This document shows, piece by piece, positions 46,261 through 56,869 of a DNA stretch of 64,000 nucleotides (the first letter of the stretch is position 1; every line of letters starts with the position of its first letter). The translations under genes and the position numbers were made by a program. Source of the stretch: Vibrio hangzhouensis (lineage in GTDB: Bacteria; Pseudomonadota; Gammaproteobacteria; Enterobacterales; Vibrionaceae); NCBI RefSeq assembly GCF_900107935.1, contig NZ_FNVG01000001.1:124001-188000 (forward strand), given 5' to 3'. Below the pieces are notes generated by a model that had not been told where the DNA came from, searched no databases, and was given only the letters and a program-made list of their open reading frames with translations.

Positions 46261-47597
46261 GTAAACGAGAAAAAAAAACTATCAATCTAACTCAACTACC
46301 AAGAGAATATATTGATTGGTTGTCTCAGCCTGTAACCCGTTTTACACATATTGAATCTGCTTCAGGCGTTATGCTGTTTATTTCCACGTTGCTTGCGGTT
46401 GTATTCGCCAACTCGAGTTTTGGTGAGGAGTTTTCTCAATTCTGGCAGGTTCCGTTGGGAATTACTGTCGGTGATTTATTATTTGAGCGCTCATTACACA
46501 CATGGGTCAATGATGCCGGAATGACCTTGTTTTTTTTTCTCATCGCATTGGAACTCAAGCGCGAATTGATATTAGGTGAACTCCGTAACCCTAAATTGGC
46601 GGTACTTTCTATTGCTGCCGCCCTAGGTGGTATGCTGATTCCCTCTTTCTTCTATTTGCTTTTACAATTTGGTGAGCCCGGGCAGCATGGTTGGGGCACT
46701 GTCATGGCAACGGACACCGCATTTGTGATCGGATGTTTAGCTCTTTTAGGACAAAGTGTTCCAAATAGCTTACGCATATTCATGTTATCAATGGCTGTGG
46801 TGGATGATATCGGCGCTATCGTTGTTGTTGCTATTGGTTACGGTAGTGATATTGATTGGTTAGCCATCATTTGCGCATTGATAGGCTTTGCTGTTGTTCG
46901 AATCATGGGTTTTTTAGGGATTCGTAGTCTAGTCCTTTTTTCTGTTGTGGGAGGTGTGACCTGGCTAGCTGTTGATATGTCTGGCTTACATCCAACGATT
47001 ACTGGTGTCGTTCTTGGATTATTAACACCCACAAGTAAGTGGGTGAGTAAACAACATCTTTCCATTATTTTCCATGCTGTGATGAATTCTTCTACAAGGA
47101 AGCAGTGGAGTGGCAATACCGCAGAAGGAGTAGCTTTGCGGACTGCAGCTGCCGCAGCTCGCGAAACACTCTCACCAGTTGAGCGTTTAGAAATGTTACT
47201 TCATCCTTGGGTCGGGTTTATCATCCTACCGCTTTTTGCCTTAGCCAATGCGGGGGTTTCGTTAACAGGAGCAAATCTAACGTCTCCAATTTCCCTCGCC
47301 GTGTTCGTGGGTTTTGTTTTCGGAAAGCCGATAGGTATTGTGTTGTTCAGCTGGATTTCAGTAAGACTCGGGTTAGCGACTCTGCCAGAAAACCTCAATT
47401 GGGGAATGCTATTGGGGAGCGGGATGTTGGCGGGTATTGGTTTTACGATGGCATTGTTCATAGCGGAGTTGGCTTATAGTCCTGACCAAATTAATGCTGC
47501 AAAACTTGGGATTTTCTCAGCTTCCATCTGTTCAGCTTTACTCGGTCTCATTTTTTTACGGTATTTTTCTGTGAAAGAAAAGCTGAACAACATCTGA
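46257..47597 (+). CDS. nhaA: NhaA-type Na+/H+ antiporter
   Basis: Exports sodium or lithium in exchange for protons at alkaline pH. The 446-residue protein has the NhaA fold; the ion-binding aspartates are D183 and D184 in SMAVVDDIGAIVVV. It has about 60 extra residues against E. coli NhaA, partly an N-terminal extension and partly a loop near WSGNTAEGVALRTAAAAARE. Its start overlaps the hflC stop (ATGA), so it is translated as the third member of the hflK-hflC-nhaA unit. Confidence 0.93.
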   Translation: MSKREKKTINLTQLPREYIDWLSQPVTRFTHIESASGVMLFISTLLAVVFANSSFGEEFSQFWQVPLGITVGDLLFERSLHTWVNDAGMTLFFFLIALELKRELILGELRNPKLAVLSIAAALGGMLIPSFFYLLLQFGEPGQHGWGTVMATDTAFVIGCLALLGQSVPNSLRIFMLSMAVVDDIGAIVVVAIGYGSDIDWLAIICALIGFAVVRIMGFLGIRSLVLFSVVGGVTWLAVDMSGLHPTITGVVLGLLTPTSKWVSKQHLSIIFHAVMNSSTRKQWSGNTAEGVALRTAAAAARETLSPVERLEMLLHPWVGFIILPLFALANAGVSLTGANLTSPISLAVFVGFVFGKPIGIVLFSWISVRLGLATLPENLNWGMLLGSGMLAGIGFTMALFIAELAYSPDQINAAKLGIFSASICSALLGLIFLRYFSVKEKLNNI

Positions 47598-47617
47598 AAT
47601 GTATTGGTACACAGTCC

Positions 47618-47634
47618 GCGGTAGTCACTACCGC
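47618..47634. terminator. Hairpin between convergent nhaA and acnA
   Basis: GCGGTAG/CTACCGC with a 3-base loop. No long T run on either strand, so termination is uncertain. Confidence 0.4.
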
Positions 47635-47672
47635 AGAATCCGCTAGCCCGTCACCTGAGAGATGAGGTTTCA

Positions 47673-50408
47673 CTATGGCATGTTAGTTATGTTCGCTTGC
47701 AGTTGCTTCAGAACATACTGAAGAATGCCTCCTGAGTTGAAATATTCTAATTCCTTCGGGTTGTCGATACGTACAACAACAGGAATAGAATGTTCCGAAC
47801 CTTCAGCGGTTACGACGATAATATTCATCTCTAGTAAGGGCTTAAGAGGTTCATTTGGAGCGATAAAAACAGTCTCATTGCCCTCTAGTGTTAGTGAATT
47901 TAATTCATCTGGCCGCGTCAGTTGAAGAGGCAATACGCCCATACCGACTAAATTACTACGATGAATCCGTTCAAAGGATTCCGCAATGACTGCTTTTATA
48001 TTCAACAAAAGACATCCTTTTGCCGCCCAGTCGCGACTAGAGCCTGAACCATAGTCTTTGCCGGCAAATATTACCAAAGGAACATTAAGTTCGATTGACC
48101 TGCTGCTCGCATCAAAAATAGGAATGACTGGAGGCACTTTCTCACTGGTTGACATGTTACAGTCATCCAGTTTTGTATCGCCGTAACATCGCGTGACACC
48201 TCCTATAGTCGGGGAAGCGATTTTGTTTTCCAAACGTACATTTGAAAAAGTCCCACGAAACATGACGTGATGATTTCCTCTGCGTGAACCATAGCTATTG
48301 AAGTCTTCTGGGGCGATGTTTTTTGAAAGCAAATATTGACCTGCTGGGCTATTTTCTGAAATGAGGCCTGCTGGTGAAATATGGTCGGTTGTAATCGAAT
48401 CCCCCAAAATGGCTAATACACGCGCAGATTCGATAGGAAAAGTGGGCGGTTGTATTTCCAAAAAAGGAGGGCGTTGTATGTAAGTTGAGTTTTCGTCCCA
48501 AGGATAGCAAGGGCTGTCTTTCATTGACAATTGTTCCCATTCTTCATCACCTTCAGTAATGTCGCTGTAGCTCAATCTAAAGTGGTTCTCATGTACTTGA
48601 TTCAGCATTTCATCAAGCATGGTTTGGCTTGGCCACAGATCTCTTAGATAGACAGGCTCATTGTTACTATTTATAGCAATTGGGTCGTTTTCTAAGTCAA
48701 TACAGGTCGTACCCGCTAACGCAAACGCAACAACTAATGGTGGTGAGGCAAGCCAGTTTAGGCTAACAGATGGGTGTATTCTGCCTTCAAAGTTTCGATT
48801 ACCTGATAATACCGCCGATACGTTCAGGCGGTTTTCTAAGATCTCGGTTTCAAGATTGTTTTTCAGTGGGCCAGAGTTACCAATGCATGTGGTGCAGCCG
48901 TAACCAACTCGATGAAATCCCAATAGGTCGAAGTAGTGTTGCAAACTCGTATCATTGAGATATCGAGCGACAGCTAATGACCCGGGGGCGAGAGAAGTTT
49001 TGACGTAGCTAGGAACGTTCAACCCTTTTTTAACAGCTGCCATAGCCACCAATCCCGCAGTCAGCATAACGGCTGGGTTCGATGTGTTGGTGCATGAGGT
49101 GATGGCTGCAATGACAACATCACCATGGTTTAAGCGCTTAGATGAGACTGAGCGTTCTGACCGATGACTAGAGCCTGAAACACCTTCAATAGCGCATTGG
49201 TCGAGAGTCGCTTGCTTGATGGCACTAACGTCAAGTCTGTCTTGAGGTCGTTTTGGTCCTGCTACTGAAGTGACGATAGCAGATAAATCCACCACAACAT
49301 TTTCATCATACTCTGGTGAGGGGCTGTTTGTATCCCACCATAGCTCTTGCTCTTGAGCGTAAGCGCGGACTCTATCAACGAGTGAAGAGGATCGGTTTGT
49401 AAGAGTTAAATAGGCGATAGTATTTTCGTCAATTGGGAAAAATCCGCAAGTAGCGCCATACTCTGGAGCCATATTGGCAAGCGTTGCTCGGTCTGCCACA
49501 GATAGAGTCGCTAAGCCGTCACCATAGTACTCTACGAATTTACCGACCACGCCATGAGATCTTAACCTTTCCGTAATCGTCAAAACCAAATCAGTCGCAG
49601 TTACACCAGGACGTAATTGCCCATCAAGACGCACTCCGACAACTCGTGGGATTGCGATATTAAGAGGCTGGCCGAGCATTGCGGCTTCAGCTTCTATGCC
49701 TCCCACTCCCCAACCCAGCACGCCTAACCCGTTTACCATAGTCGTGTGGCTATCAGTTCCAATAACAGTATCTGGTGTTAACACTCCTTTTTCGTCTTCA
49801 CGAACAACTTGAGTTAGATACTCTAGATTAACCTGATGGCATATCCCCTTACCGGGCGGTATCACGGTCAAGTTACGGAAATTTTTTTGTGCCCACTTTA
49901 AAAATGTATAGCGCTCTCTATTTCGTGCCATTTCATATACACGATTTGTATGTATCGAAGATTCTGAACCTGACTGATCAACAATTAACGAATGGTCTAT
50001 GACAAGATCTACCGGGCATTTAGGTGTTACATAGCTCGGATCCCCACCTTCATGAGCTACAGAATCTCTTATTGCGGCTAAATCGACTAAAGCAGGTATC
50101 CCGGTATAGTCCTGCATCAGTACTCTGCTAGGATAGAAACTAAATTCTAATGAGTTACTAATGCTCTCGGAATCGAACGTCGTATTTTTAAAAAGCAATG
50201 CTTCAATAATCTGAGATGACTCTTTTAAATCTGAGGCTTGTCGCATTACATTTTCAATGAGAAGACGCTTAGTAAAGGGAATTTTGGACAGAATTACTTG
50301 ATAATCTTGAGCAATTTTTTTTAATGACCAGTATCTATATTCAATGTCTTTTACATTCAGAGACCTTTGATATGTTTGGCGCCATGTTTTTTCGTTGGTG
50401 GGTATCAT
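47673..50408 (-). CDS. acnA: Aconitate hydratase, AcnA/IRP type
   Basis: Iron-sulfur enzyme interconverting citrate and isocitrate; the AcnA type is the stress-tolerant form. The 911-residue protein carries the cluster cysteines C439 (ITSCTNTSNP), C505 and C508 (GYGCTTCIGNSG) and the swivel-domain motif GSSRDWAAKGCLLL. The first ~50 residues are divergent from the usual FDTLKVDGKTYYYYSL start but keep a YRYWSLKK equivalent. The start has GGA about 9 bases upstream. Lies between nhaA and a cold-shock gene on the opposite strand; a second aconitase (AcnB) is likely elsewhere. Confidence 0.92.
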   Translation of the reverse strand: MIPTNEKTWRQTYQRSLNVKDIEYRYWSLKKIAQDYQVILSKIPFTKRLLIENVMRQASDLKESSQIIEALLFKNTTFDSESISNSLEFSFYPSRVLMQDYTGIPALVDLAAIRDSVAHEGGDPSYVTPKCPVDLVIDHSLIVDQSGSESSIHTNRVYEMARNRERYTFLKWAQKNFRNLTVIPPGKGICHQVNLEYLTQVVREDEKGVLTPDTVIGTDSHTTMVNGLGVLGWGVGGIEAEAAMLGQPLNIAIPRVVGVRLDGQLRPGVTATDLVLTITERLRSHGVVGKFVEYYGDGLATLSVADRATLANMAPEYGATCGFFPIDENTIAYLTLTNRSSSLVDRVRAYAQEQELWWDTNSPSPEYDENVVVDLSAIVTSVAGPKRPQDRLDVSAIKQATLDQCAIEGVSGSSHRSERSVSSKRLNHGDVVIAAITSCTNTSNPAVMLTAGLVAMAAVKKGLNVPSYVKTSLAPGSLAVARYLNDTSLQHYFDLLGFHRVGYGCTTCIGNSGPLKNNLETEILENRLNVSAVLSGNRNFEGRIHPSVSLNWLASPPLVVAFALAGTTCIDLENDPIAINSNNEPVYLRDLWPSQTMLDEMLNQVHENHFRLSYSDITEGDEEWEQLSMKDSPCYPWDENSTYIQRPPFLEIQPPTFPIESARVLAILGDSITTDHISPAGLISENSPAGQYLLSKNIAPEDFNSYGSRRGNHHVMFRGTFSNVRLENKIASPTIGGVTRCYGDTKLDDCNMSTSEKVPPVIPIFDASSRSIELNVPLVIFAGKDYGSGSSRDWAAKGCLLLNIKAVIAESFERIHRSNLVGMGVLPLQLTRPDELNSLTLEGNETVFIAPNEPLKPLLEMNIIVVTAEGSEHSIPVVVRIDNPKELEYFNSGGILQYVLKQLQANITNMP

Positions 50409-50646
50409 GATTTGTTTCCTCTCAATGATGGTTGACCTTTATAAAAGGAACCTCCTTGTCATAGACATGTTTTCCTGGACACTTTTATATTTCCCATATC
50501 CAAATAGCTTTAATCACCTGAATATCTATAACCTGAAAGGATCAGAGTTGAAATTCTAAAAGAAATAAGAAGTTGGAATGGACTTTTGCCATCAAACAAT
50601 AACTAGACTCCAAAAATGAAGGAAAAGCTTGTGATTGCTATGCCTT

Positions 50647-50868
50647 CTAGCGTATCTTGATGAGAGCCGCATTGATTACGTGCGGACCTTTCTCACCGAG
50701 TTCAACTTCAAACCTTACTTTTTGTCCTTCCAACAGGACCTTAAACCCATCAGATGAAGTCGAACGGAAATGGACAAAAATATCCTTGCTATCACTATCT
50801 TTGGTGATAAATCCAAAGCCTTTATTCTCGTTAAACCATTTTACTGATCCAATTTCTCTGTCAGACAT
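50647..50868 (-). CDS. Cold-shock protein, CspA family
   Basis: A 73-residue OB-fold RNA chaperone. RNP1 KGFGFIT (residues 16-22) and RNP2 DIFVHF (29-34) are intact, and [11 protein letters not shown] matches the family. Unlike many Csp it ends in ALIKIR rather than a PQA-type tail. It precedes acnA on the same strand by about 240 bases. A long AT-rich upstream region could hold a cold-responsive leader, but no cold-box was identified. Confidence 0.92.
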   Translation of the reverse strand: MSDREIGSVKWFNENKGFGFITKDSDSKDIFVHFRSTSSDGFKVLLEGQKVRFEVELGEKGPHVINAALIKIR

Positions 50869-51622
50869 ATATACCTAGTCCAGCCCTATATGGTAAGACT
50901 TTGATAACTTCAGATATTTCATAGTCACTCAGTAGGACTGTCTCAGAAGTTAAACGAAAAAATTCGAGAATTACTGTGAAAGGAAACTTGTTTTATAATG
51001 AAAAAATAACTCAAATTGGCGAAACTACTTTAAGTATAAGCCTTAATTTGAAAATAGTTAGTTTAGTCTTCGGTCATATTTTCATTTGGTTGTAAGGTTA
51101 TGATTTTAAAAACATCAGTACGTTTCTAAGGCATTAGTTAACAAAAACGACTTCATACATCGTAACATCTAAATAGATATTGACTTGATGTCCGCGGTGG
51201 ATAAGCAGTCTAAGTTGTAACGAACGGCACTTTCCATACTTAGAATATTTCGCGATTTACTAATTTAGCTGGTACTGTAACTAACTTCTGTCCAAGGACG
51301 TGGCAGCTTCATCATCGCTAGCACATTTCTGTCCCAAGGCGAGTTAGCGTCCTTGCTTGTAACAGAATTTACAGCTTCGTTTTGACTTAGATTATCTTAT
51401 TCAATTGTGTCTACCAAATGAGTTACAATTCATACTGATCTTCTAGTTAAATGTTATAAATTTAACAACACCAGTAACCATTGAAGATTTGACCTGCATT
51501 CATCATTCCTATTAATGGAGTCGAAAACTGGTTCAATGAACTACTTATAAGCACCACTAGTCGAAAGGACATCAATGCAAACGAGAAACGCATTTTTTAA
51601 TTACTGAGTCCGACTATACTGT
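50869..51622. other. Long non-coding region upstream of the cold-shock gene
   Basis: 754 AT-rich bases with no credible gene. Part of it should be the csp promoter and leader. I see no repeat, terminator or known RNA in the rest. Confidence 0.4.
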
Positions 51623-51832
51623 TTGGGTCAACGTAAGAAAACGCGATCACTGGTAACAAATACCATCTACATGACGCCATTTCGTGGTAAATGGTTGTTC
51701 ATCATTGATAATCAATCAGTTGAAAAAGTGCTAGAAAAATTAGATAGCAGGAACACTACCTCTACCCCTTTACAAAAGTACTATCTAAGACACATCATTT
51801 CAGATGGAAAGCGGATAATAGAGAATGAATAA
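51623..51832 (+). CDS. Possible small protein, unknown
   Basis: A 69-codon frame from a TTG, or about 53 codons from an ATG at 51671 (MTPFRGKWLFIIDNQSVEKVL). The sequence looks protein-like, with an amphipathic helix and basic end, but neither start has a clear ribosome site. It may be a real small gene or a remnant. Confidence 0.3.
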   Translation: MGQRKKTRSLVTNTIYMTPFRGKWLFIIDNQSVEKVLEKLDSRNTTSTPLQKYYLRHIISDGKRIIENE

Positions 51833-51970
51833 ACCGACGATGATTTAGGTTTTACCTTAGATACTACTTCGCGACTCTGCTCTAGATAGAGCAGGATCAA
51901 TAATTGCTGTTGACCTTAGGATAAGAGCGTAACTCTTTTCAAAAGAATCAAGTAAAAACAGGAGCTGTAC

Positions 51971-52306
51971 ATGCTAATTACATTTCGCTGTAAAAGCTAT
52001 GCTAACGTCACAATGTTCGGTGACATTGGGCTGCAAATGATAAAGATGATGGGTCATAGTGGCACATTACCTGGTGCTATTCTTGCTTCAGATCTCCCTG
52101 AGGCACTTTCTAAATTGACGTTGTCACTCGCTGCCGAAAGCACAGCAGCTCAAAAAAACACCTCTGCCACTGGTGATGTTGAAGATGATGAAGAGGAAGC
52201 CCTATCTGAACAGGCAGTAAGCCTGAATCTCCGAGCCATTCCATTAATAGAATTATTAAAGTCTGCAATAGATGCTCAATGCGACGTAATGTGGGATACC
52301 CCATGA
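51971..52306 (+). CDS. DUF1840-family protein
   Basis: A 111-residue cytosolic protein with a strong ribosome site (AGGAG, 6 bases before ATG). The start LITFRCKSYANVTMFGDIGLQMIKMMGHSGTLPGAI is the DUF1840 signature; the middle is acidic and variable (GDVEDDEEEALSEQ), and the end (NLRAIPLIELLKSA...CDVMWD) is conserved. Function unknown. Confidence 0.82.
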   Translation: MLITFRCKSYANVTMFGDIGLQMIKMMGHSGTLPGAILASDLPEALSKLTLSLAAESTAAQKNTSATGDVEDDEEEALSEQAVSLNLRAIPLIELLKSAIDAQCDVMWDTP

Positions 52307-52691
52307 CTTTTGCATCAGAGATATCAGGGTATTTCGTCTAATGTAAATATTATGCAATTGATAGCTTTCCTAACCGTCTACTCCACGTGCAATATTAAAA
52401 TGTCTACCGGATACATGTTCGATGATACTTGTTGTTATAACTACGCTTCAGAATTACATCACATTGTTTACTGATGTGTGATACAGCTAACGAGTGAAAT
52501 ACATCAGTGATCAGGATTCACGTTGCTTTTTAATATTAAACCCGATTTCATTAGGCTAAGTACCCTAAGAAACTTTTGTGAAATGATAGGTTAGAAATGA
52601 AAGCAATCCTTGGGGCTAAGTTGTTTCTTTTTCCAGCAAAATACCGTCAAAACCTCCACTATACTACTTATGCACACAGTGCAATGGAAAC
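52307..52691. other. Intergenic region
   Basis: About 385 bases between the DUF1840 gene and the tdh terminator. No gene or recognisable signal. Confidence 0.4.
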
Positions 52692-52717
52692 AAAAAAGCA
52701 CCCCATCAAGGAGTGCT
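52692..52717 (-). terminator. Terminator of the kbl-tdh operon
   Basis: Minus-strand stem AGCACTCC/GGGGTGCT with one T-G pair and a 5-base loop, then TTTTTT. It lies 7 bases past the tdh stop. Confidence 0.9.
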
Positions 52718-52723
52718 CTCTTC

Positions 52724-53755
52724 TTATTCCCAATCCAGAATAACTTTACCAGACTGGCCGCTGCGCATGACGTCGAAGCCTTCCTGGAAGTCATCAATCT
52801 TGTAGTGGTGCGTGATGATTGGCGTCAGATCCAGACCAGATTGGATTAGTGAAGCCATCTTGTACCATGTTTCGAACATTTCACGGCCGTAGATGCCCTT
52901 GATTACCAGACCTTTGAAGATCACTTGGTTCCAATCAACCGCCATGTCTGATGGTGGAATACCTAATAGAGAGATCTTACCGCCGTGGTTCATGTTGGTT
53001 AGCATGCTGTTGAAGGCAGAAGGTACGCCTGACATTTCTAGACCTACATCGAAGCCTTCTGTCATACCTAGCTCAGACATAACGTCTTCTAGCTTCTCTT
53101 CCATTACATTTACTGCACGTGTAACACCCATCTTCTTAGCAAGATCTAAACGGTATTCGTTCACGTCAGTAATTACAACGTGGCGTGCACCAACGTGCTT
53201 AGCAACTGCAGCTGCCATAATGCCGATTGGGCCTGCACCTGTAATCAGAACGTCTTCACCCACTAGATCGAAAGATAATGCAGTGTGTACCGCGTTACCA
53301 AACGGGTCAAAGATAGAAGCTAGGTCATCAGAGATTTCAGCCGGGATCTTAAATGCGTTAAACGCTGGGATCACAAGGTACTCAGAGAACGCGCCAGTGC
53401 GGTTTACACCGACACCTGTTGTGTTACGACAAAGGTGTGTGCGACCGCCACGGCAGTTACGACAGTGACCGCAAGTAATGTGACCTTCACCAGATACGCG
53501 ATCACCAATTTCGAAACCACGTACTTCCTGACCAATGCCAACGACTTCACCCACGTATTCGTGACCTACAACCATTGGAACAGGAATGGTGTTTTGTGAC
53601 CACTCATCCCAGTTATAAATGTGTACGTCAGTACCACAGATAGCCGTTTTCTTGATGCGAATAAGAAGATCGTTATGACCCACTTCAGGTTTCTCAACCT
53701 CGGTCATCCAGATGCCTTCTTCTGGCTTTAGCTTTGATAGCGCTTTAATTTTCAT
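52724..53755 (-). CDS. tdh: L-threonine 3-dehydrogenase
   Basis: Zinc- and NAD-dependent enzyme making 2-amino-3-ketobutyrate from threonine. The 343-residue medium-chain dehydrogenase has the catalytic zinc site in [13 protein letters not shown] (C40), the structural-zinc cysteines in [15 protein letters not shown], and the NAD fold [22 protein letters not shown]. It is the second gene after kbl; together they turn threonine into glycine and acetyl-CoA. Confidence 0.97.
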   Translation of the reverse strand: MKIKALSKLKPEEGIWMTEVEKPEVGHNDLLIRIKKTAICGTDVHIYNWDEWSQNTIPVPMVVGHEYVGEVVGIGQEVRGFEIGDRVSGEGHITCGHCRNCRGGRTHLCRNTTGVGVNRTGAFSEYLVIPAFNAFKIPAEISDDLASIFDPFGNAVHTALSFDLVGEDVLITGAGPIGIMAAAVAKHVGARHVVITDVNEYRLDLAKKMGVTRAVNVMEEKLEDVMSELGMTEGFDVGLEMSGVPSAFNSMLTNMNHGGKISLLGIPPSDMAVDWNQVIFKGLVIKGIYGREMFETWYKMASLIQSGLDLTPIITHHYKIDDFQEGFDVMRSGQSGKVILDWE

Positions 53756-53807
53756 AGTGTAACCTTACTTACAGAGCCCAGATTCTTTAATCTGAGCTCC
53801 AAAACTC

Positions 53808-55001
53808 TTAGATAAGACCCATGTCTTTGCCAACTTCGATAAACGCATCAATCGCGCGATCCAGTTGCTCACGAGAGTGAGCCGCGGACATCTGCGTACG
53901 GATACGTGCCTGACCCTTTGGAACTACAGGGAATGAGAAACCGATAACGTAAATGCCTTTTGCCAACGCGCGCTCTGCAAATTCTGCAGCCACTTTTGCA
54001 TCACCCAGCATGATTGGAATGATCGCGTGGTCCGCTCCACCCATAGTAAACCCTGCTGCTTCCATACGAGTACGGAAATGCGCTGCGTTTTCCCATAGAC
54101 GGTCGCGCAGGTCGCCACTTTCTTGCAGCAGATCAAGAACACGAATGGATGCACTAACGATGGCAGGAGCAACTGAGTTTGAGAACAGGTACGGACGCGA
54201 ACGTTGACGCAGCCAGTCGATCACTTCTTTCTTACCAGAAGTATAGCCGCCGGACGCACCACCCATCGCTTTACCGAGCGTACCTGTAATGATGTCGATA
54301 CGGTCTACCACATCGTGAAACTCATGAGTACCCGCGCCGTTTTTGCCCATAAAGCCAACCGCGTGAGAATCATCAACCATAACCAGTGCACCGTACTTGT
54401 CAGCAAGGTCACAAATAGCAGGAAGGTTCGCTACAACTCCGTCCATAGAGAATACGCCGTCAGTCACAATAAGCTTGTGACGTGCACCTGCTTCCGTAGC
54501 GGCAATTAATTGCTGCTCCAGTTCTTCCATGTTGTTGTTCGCATAGCGGAAACGCATGGCTTTACACAGACGCACACCGTCGATGATTGACGCGTGGTTA
54601 AGCGCATCAGATATGATCGCGTCTTCTTTGTCCAGAATCGTCTCGAACAGGCCAGTATTTGCATCAAAGCAAGAGGTGTAAAGGATGGTGTCTTCTTTAC
54701 CCAGAAATGCCGATAGTTTTTGTTCCAACTCTTTGTGGATGTCTTGAGTACCACAGATAAAGCGCACTGACGCCATACCGAAGCCGTGCTTATCCATTCC
54801 TGCTTTACCCGCTTCAATAAGCGCTGGGTGGTTAGCCAGACCAAGATAGTTGTTTGCGCAGAAATTCAGTACTTCTTCACCCGTTGAGATCTCAACAGAC
54901 GCTTGCTGCTGTGACGTGATGATACGTTCAGACTTGTACAGCCCTTCAGCTTTGACTTCTTCAATCTGATCTTGGATTTGCTTATAAAACGCGGAAGACA
55001 T
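53808..55001 (-). CDS. kbl: 2-amino-3-ketobutyrate CoA ligase (glycine C-acetyltransferase)
   Basis: PLP enzyme that splits 2-amino-3-ketobutyrate with CoA into glycine and acetyl-CoA. The 397-residue protein shows [12 protein letters not shown] near the N-terminus, [17 protein letters not shown] and [17 protein letters not shown] with the PLP lysine. The ribosome site AAGGAA lies 7 bases before ATG. First gene of the kbl-tdh operon, divergent from a LysR gene. Confidence 0.97.
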   Translation of the reverse strand: MSSAFYKQIQDQIEEVKAEGLYKSERIITSQQQASVEISTGEEVLNFCANNYLGLANHPALIEAGKAGMDKHGFGMASVRFICGTQDIHKELEQKLSAFLGKEDTILYTSCFDANTGLFETILDKEDAIISDALNHASIIDGVRLCKAMRFRYANNNMEELEQQLIAATEAGARHKLIVTDGVFSMDGVVANLPAICDLADKYGALVMVDDSHAVGFMGKNGAGTHEFHDVVDRIDIITGTLGKAMGGASGGYTSGKKEVIDWLRQRSRPYLFSNSVAPAIVSASIRVLDLLQESGDLRDRLWENAAHFRTRMEAAGFTMGGADHAIIPIMLGDAKVAAEFAERALAKGIYVIGFSFPVVPKGQARIRTQMSAAHSREQLDRAIDAFIEVGKDMGLI

Positions 55002-55167
55002 ATCGGATTCCTTTTTTCTATCCTATTTATCAATAGGTTATGTAGGGGATAAGACAATTACAGTTTATTGATCACTGTTTATCTTGAATGAATTCATTCT
55101 AGTTCATTGAGGTGCAAACGATTATCCCTTAAGATGGAAAACCATTAGTGAATCTGAGGCAACAATT

Positions 55168-56091
55168 GTGTTTAATCACAAATTAATTAGCTTGTTACCG
55201 GATCTGGCGTCTTACATTCTGGTAGTCAATGAGGGCAGTTTTACTGCCGCAGCCAAAAAGCTCGGTGTCACACCATCGGCACTCTCTAAAACCATCACTC
55301 GGTTAGAAAGTGCCCTTTCTGTTAAACTGTTTGAACGCACAACTCGTAAACTGGTGATCACTCAGGCAGGACGGAAAGTGTATGACCAGAGTGTATTGAT
55401 GATTAATGCTGCCCAGCAAGCCGTCGATGTCTCTCACTCTGACCATACCGAACCTAGCGGTTCTATCACCGTTGCGGCTCCTGAAGCATTTCTCAACTCG
55501 GTCTTGCAACCTTTTATTGCCCCTTTTTTGCAGCAGTATCCAGAGATACAACTCAAGGTGCGCGCCATAGACGGGGATTTTGATCTGTTGAATATGGGAA
55601 TTGATGTGGCTTTTAAACTGACTGATAAACCCGATGAGAATCTGGTCATGAAAGAGCTGGGACCGACCAATCTGGTTCTTTGCGCCAGCCCTGACTATAT
55701 CAATGATAACGGTTTGCCCGCTTTTCCTGAAGAACTACAACGACATGACTGCCTCTATCTGGCAGAAACCGACCGGGACAATGTATGGGATTTTTTTAAA
55801 GATGATGAATTCCACACCGTTAAAGTATCTGGTCGTTATGCCATTAACCACTCACAGATGCGCCTGCACGGAGTCAAACAAGGATTAGGGATTGGGATCT
55901 TCCACGACTTTGTGATTAAGGAAGCTATTAATGAAGGCAGTGTTGTGGCAGTGCTCTCAGACTGGACCATTAAGAGCAATTACCATGGGGCCATTGCATT
56001 GCAGTACGCCCAAACCAAATATATGCCTGCAAGGCTACGAGTCTTCATCGATTACGTCACCAGGGAATTACCAGCCAAACTGTCAAACTAG
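55168..56091 (+). CDS. LysR-family regulator, GTG start
   Basis: A 307-residue LysR regulator with an N-terminal winged helix (DLASYILVVNEGSFTAAAKKLGVTPSALSKTITRLE, about residues 11-46) and a substrate-binding-like C-terminal domain. The GTG start has GAGG 8 bases upstream. It is divergent from kbl and only 10 bases before the glyoxalase-like gene, so it may regulate kbl-tdh or its own downstream partner. Confidence 0.88.
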   Translation: MFNHKLISLLPDLASYILVVNEGSFTAAAKKLGVTPSALSKTITRLESALSVKLFERTTRKLVITQAGRKVYDQSVLMINAAQQAVDVSHSDHTEPSGSITVAAPEAFLNSVLQPFIAPFLQQYPEIQLKVRAIDGDFDLLNMGIDVAFKLTDKPDENLVMKELGPTNLVLCASPDYINDNGLPAFPEELQRHDCLYLAETDRDNVWDFFKDDEFHTVKVSGRYAINHSQMRLHGVKQGLGIGIFHDFVIKEAINEGSVVAVLSDWTIKSNYHGAIALQYAQTKYMPARLRVFIDYVTRELPAKLSN

Positions 56092-56101
56092 TCCCTAGCT
56101 A

Positions 56102-56500
56102 ATGGAATTAAAAACTATGTTAAAAGGCACCCACCATATCGCCATCATCTGCTCCGATTATCCGACGTCAAAGCGGTTTTATACCCAGACACTCGGATTG
56201 ACTGTGATCGCTGAAAACTACCGTTCCCAAAGAGATTCATACAAACTTGACCTCGCCTTGCCTGATGGGACTCAAATAGAACTGTTCTCTTTTCCTGATG
56301 CGCCAGCCAGGCCGAGCTTTCCAGAGGCTCAAGGATTAAGGCACCTTGCATTCAATGTTGACGATATTGAACGAGCCGTTACAACACTGACTGACAAGGG
56401 CGTGGCGGTAGAACCAATCCGCACGGATGAATACACCGGCAAACGTTACACTTTTTTTCAGGACCCGGATGGACTACCTCTGGAACTTTATGAAGAATAG
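56102..56500 (+). CDS. gloA2: VOC-family (glyoxalase-like) protein, YaeR/GloA2 type
   Basis: A 132-residue vicinal-oxygen-chelate protein. It closely follows E. coli YaeR: HHIAIICSDYPTSKRFYTQTLG, the ELFSFPDAPARPSFPEAQGLRHLAF block with metal ligands and FFQDPDGLPLELYE at the end. Substrate unproven; a lactoylglutathione lyase-like role is only a family guess. An ATG at 56117 is an alternative start. It follows the LysR gene closely and probably shares its transcript. Confidence 0.85.
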   Translation: MELKTMLKGTHHIAIICSDYPTSKRFYTQTLGLTVIAENYRSQRDSYKLDLALPDGTQIELFSFPDAPARPSFPEAQGLRHLAFNVDDIERAVTTLTDKGVAVEPIRTDEYTGKRYTFFQDPDGLPLELYEE

Positions 56501-56869
56501 TAGTCAGGAGCACAGTTTCATTAGCCCCTCCCCCGCACCCGAGCCGTCTGTAACCAAGTTAGTCAACCTCAGACACTGCAACGCTGTTGTTTAAATAAAC
56601 AGCAGCATGTTTCAGCCGACCTCAAGACCATCGCTCACATTTAGCATACTTATCTGAAAATTAAAAATCAGACGAAACTTTTATCCATTCAAATCTGGCT
56701 GTAAGGTTTTATTTACTAATTAGTCATTTGTCATATCTAGCAAAATTTAACATTTTATTTACACTTATAGTATCCAGACGTATTCGTCAGCTGCCTGTCA
56801 CTGAACTGAATAGCGAAAGGCAGCTCGTACCACCCACTCCTACCCAGAGTCGGTGTAAAGGAGTTCGAG
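56501..56869. other. Promoter and leader region of the 2-oxoacid dehydrogenase operon
   Basis: 370 bases without a gene. A long-range hairpin AGCTGCCT/AGGCAGCT (56789-56825) stands about 45 bases before the first gene and may shape the leader. No operator matching the LiuR-like dyad near etfB was found here. Confidence 0.5.

Noticed and set aside
52893..53468. 191-codon plus-strand ORF
   Set aside because: Antisense shadow of tdh; composition reflects codon bias of tdh.
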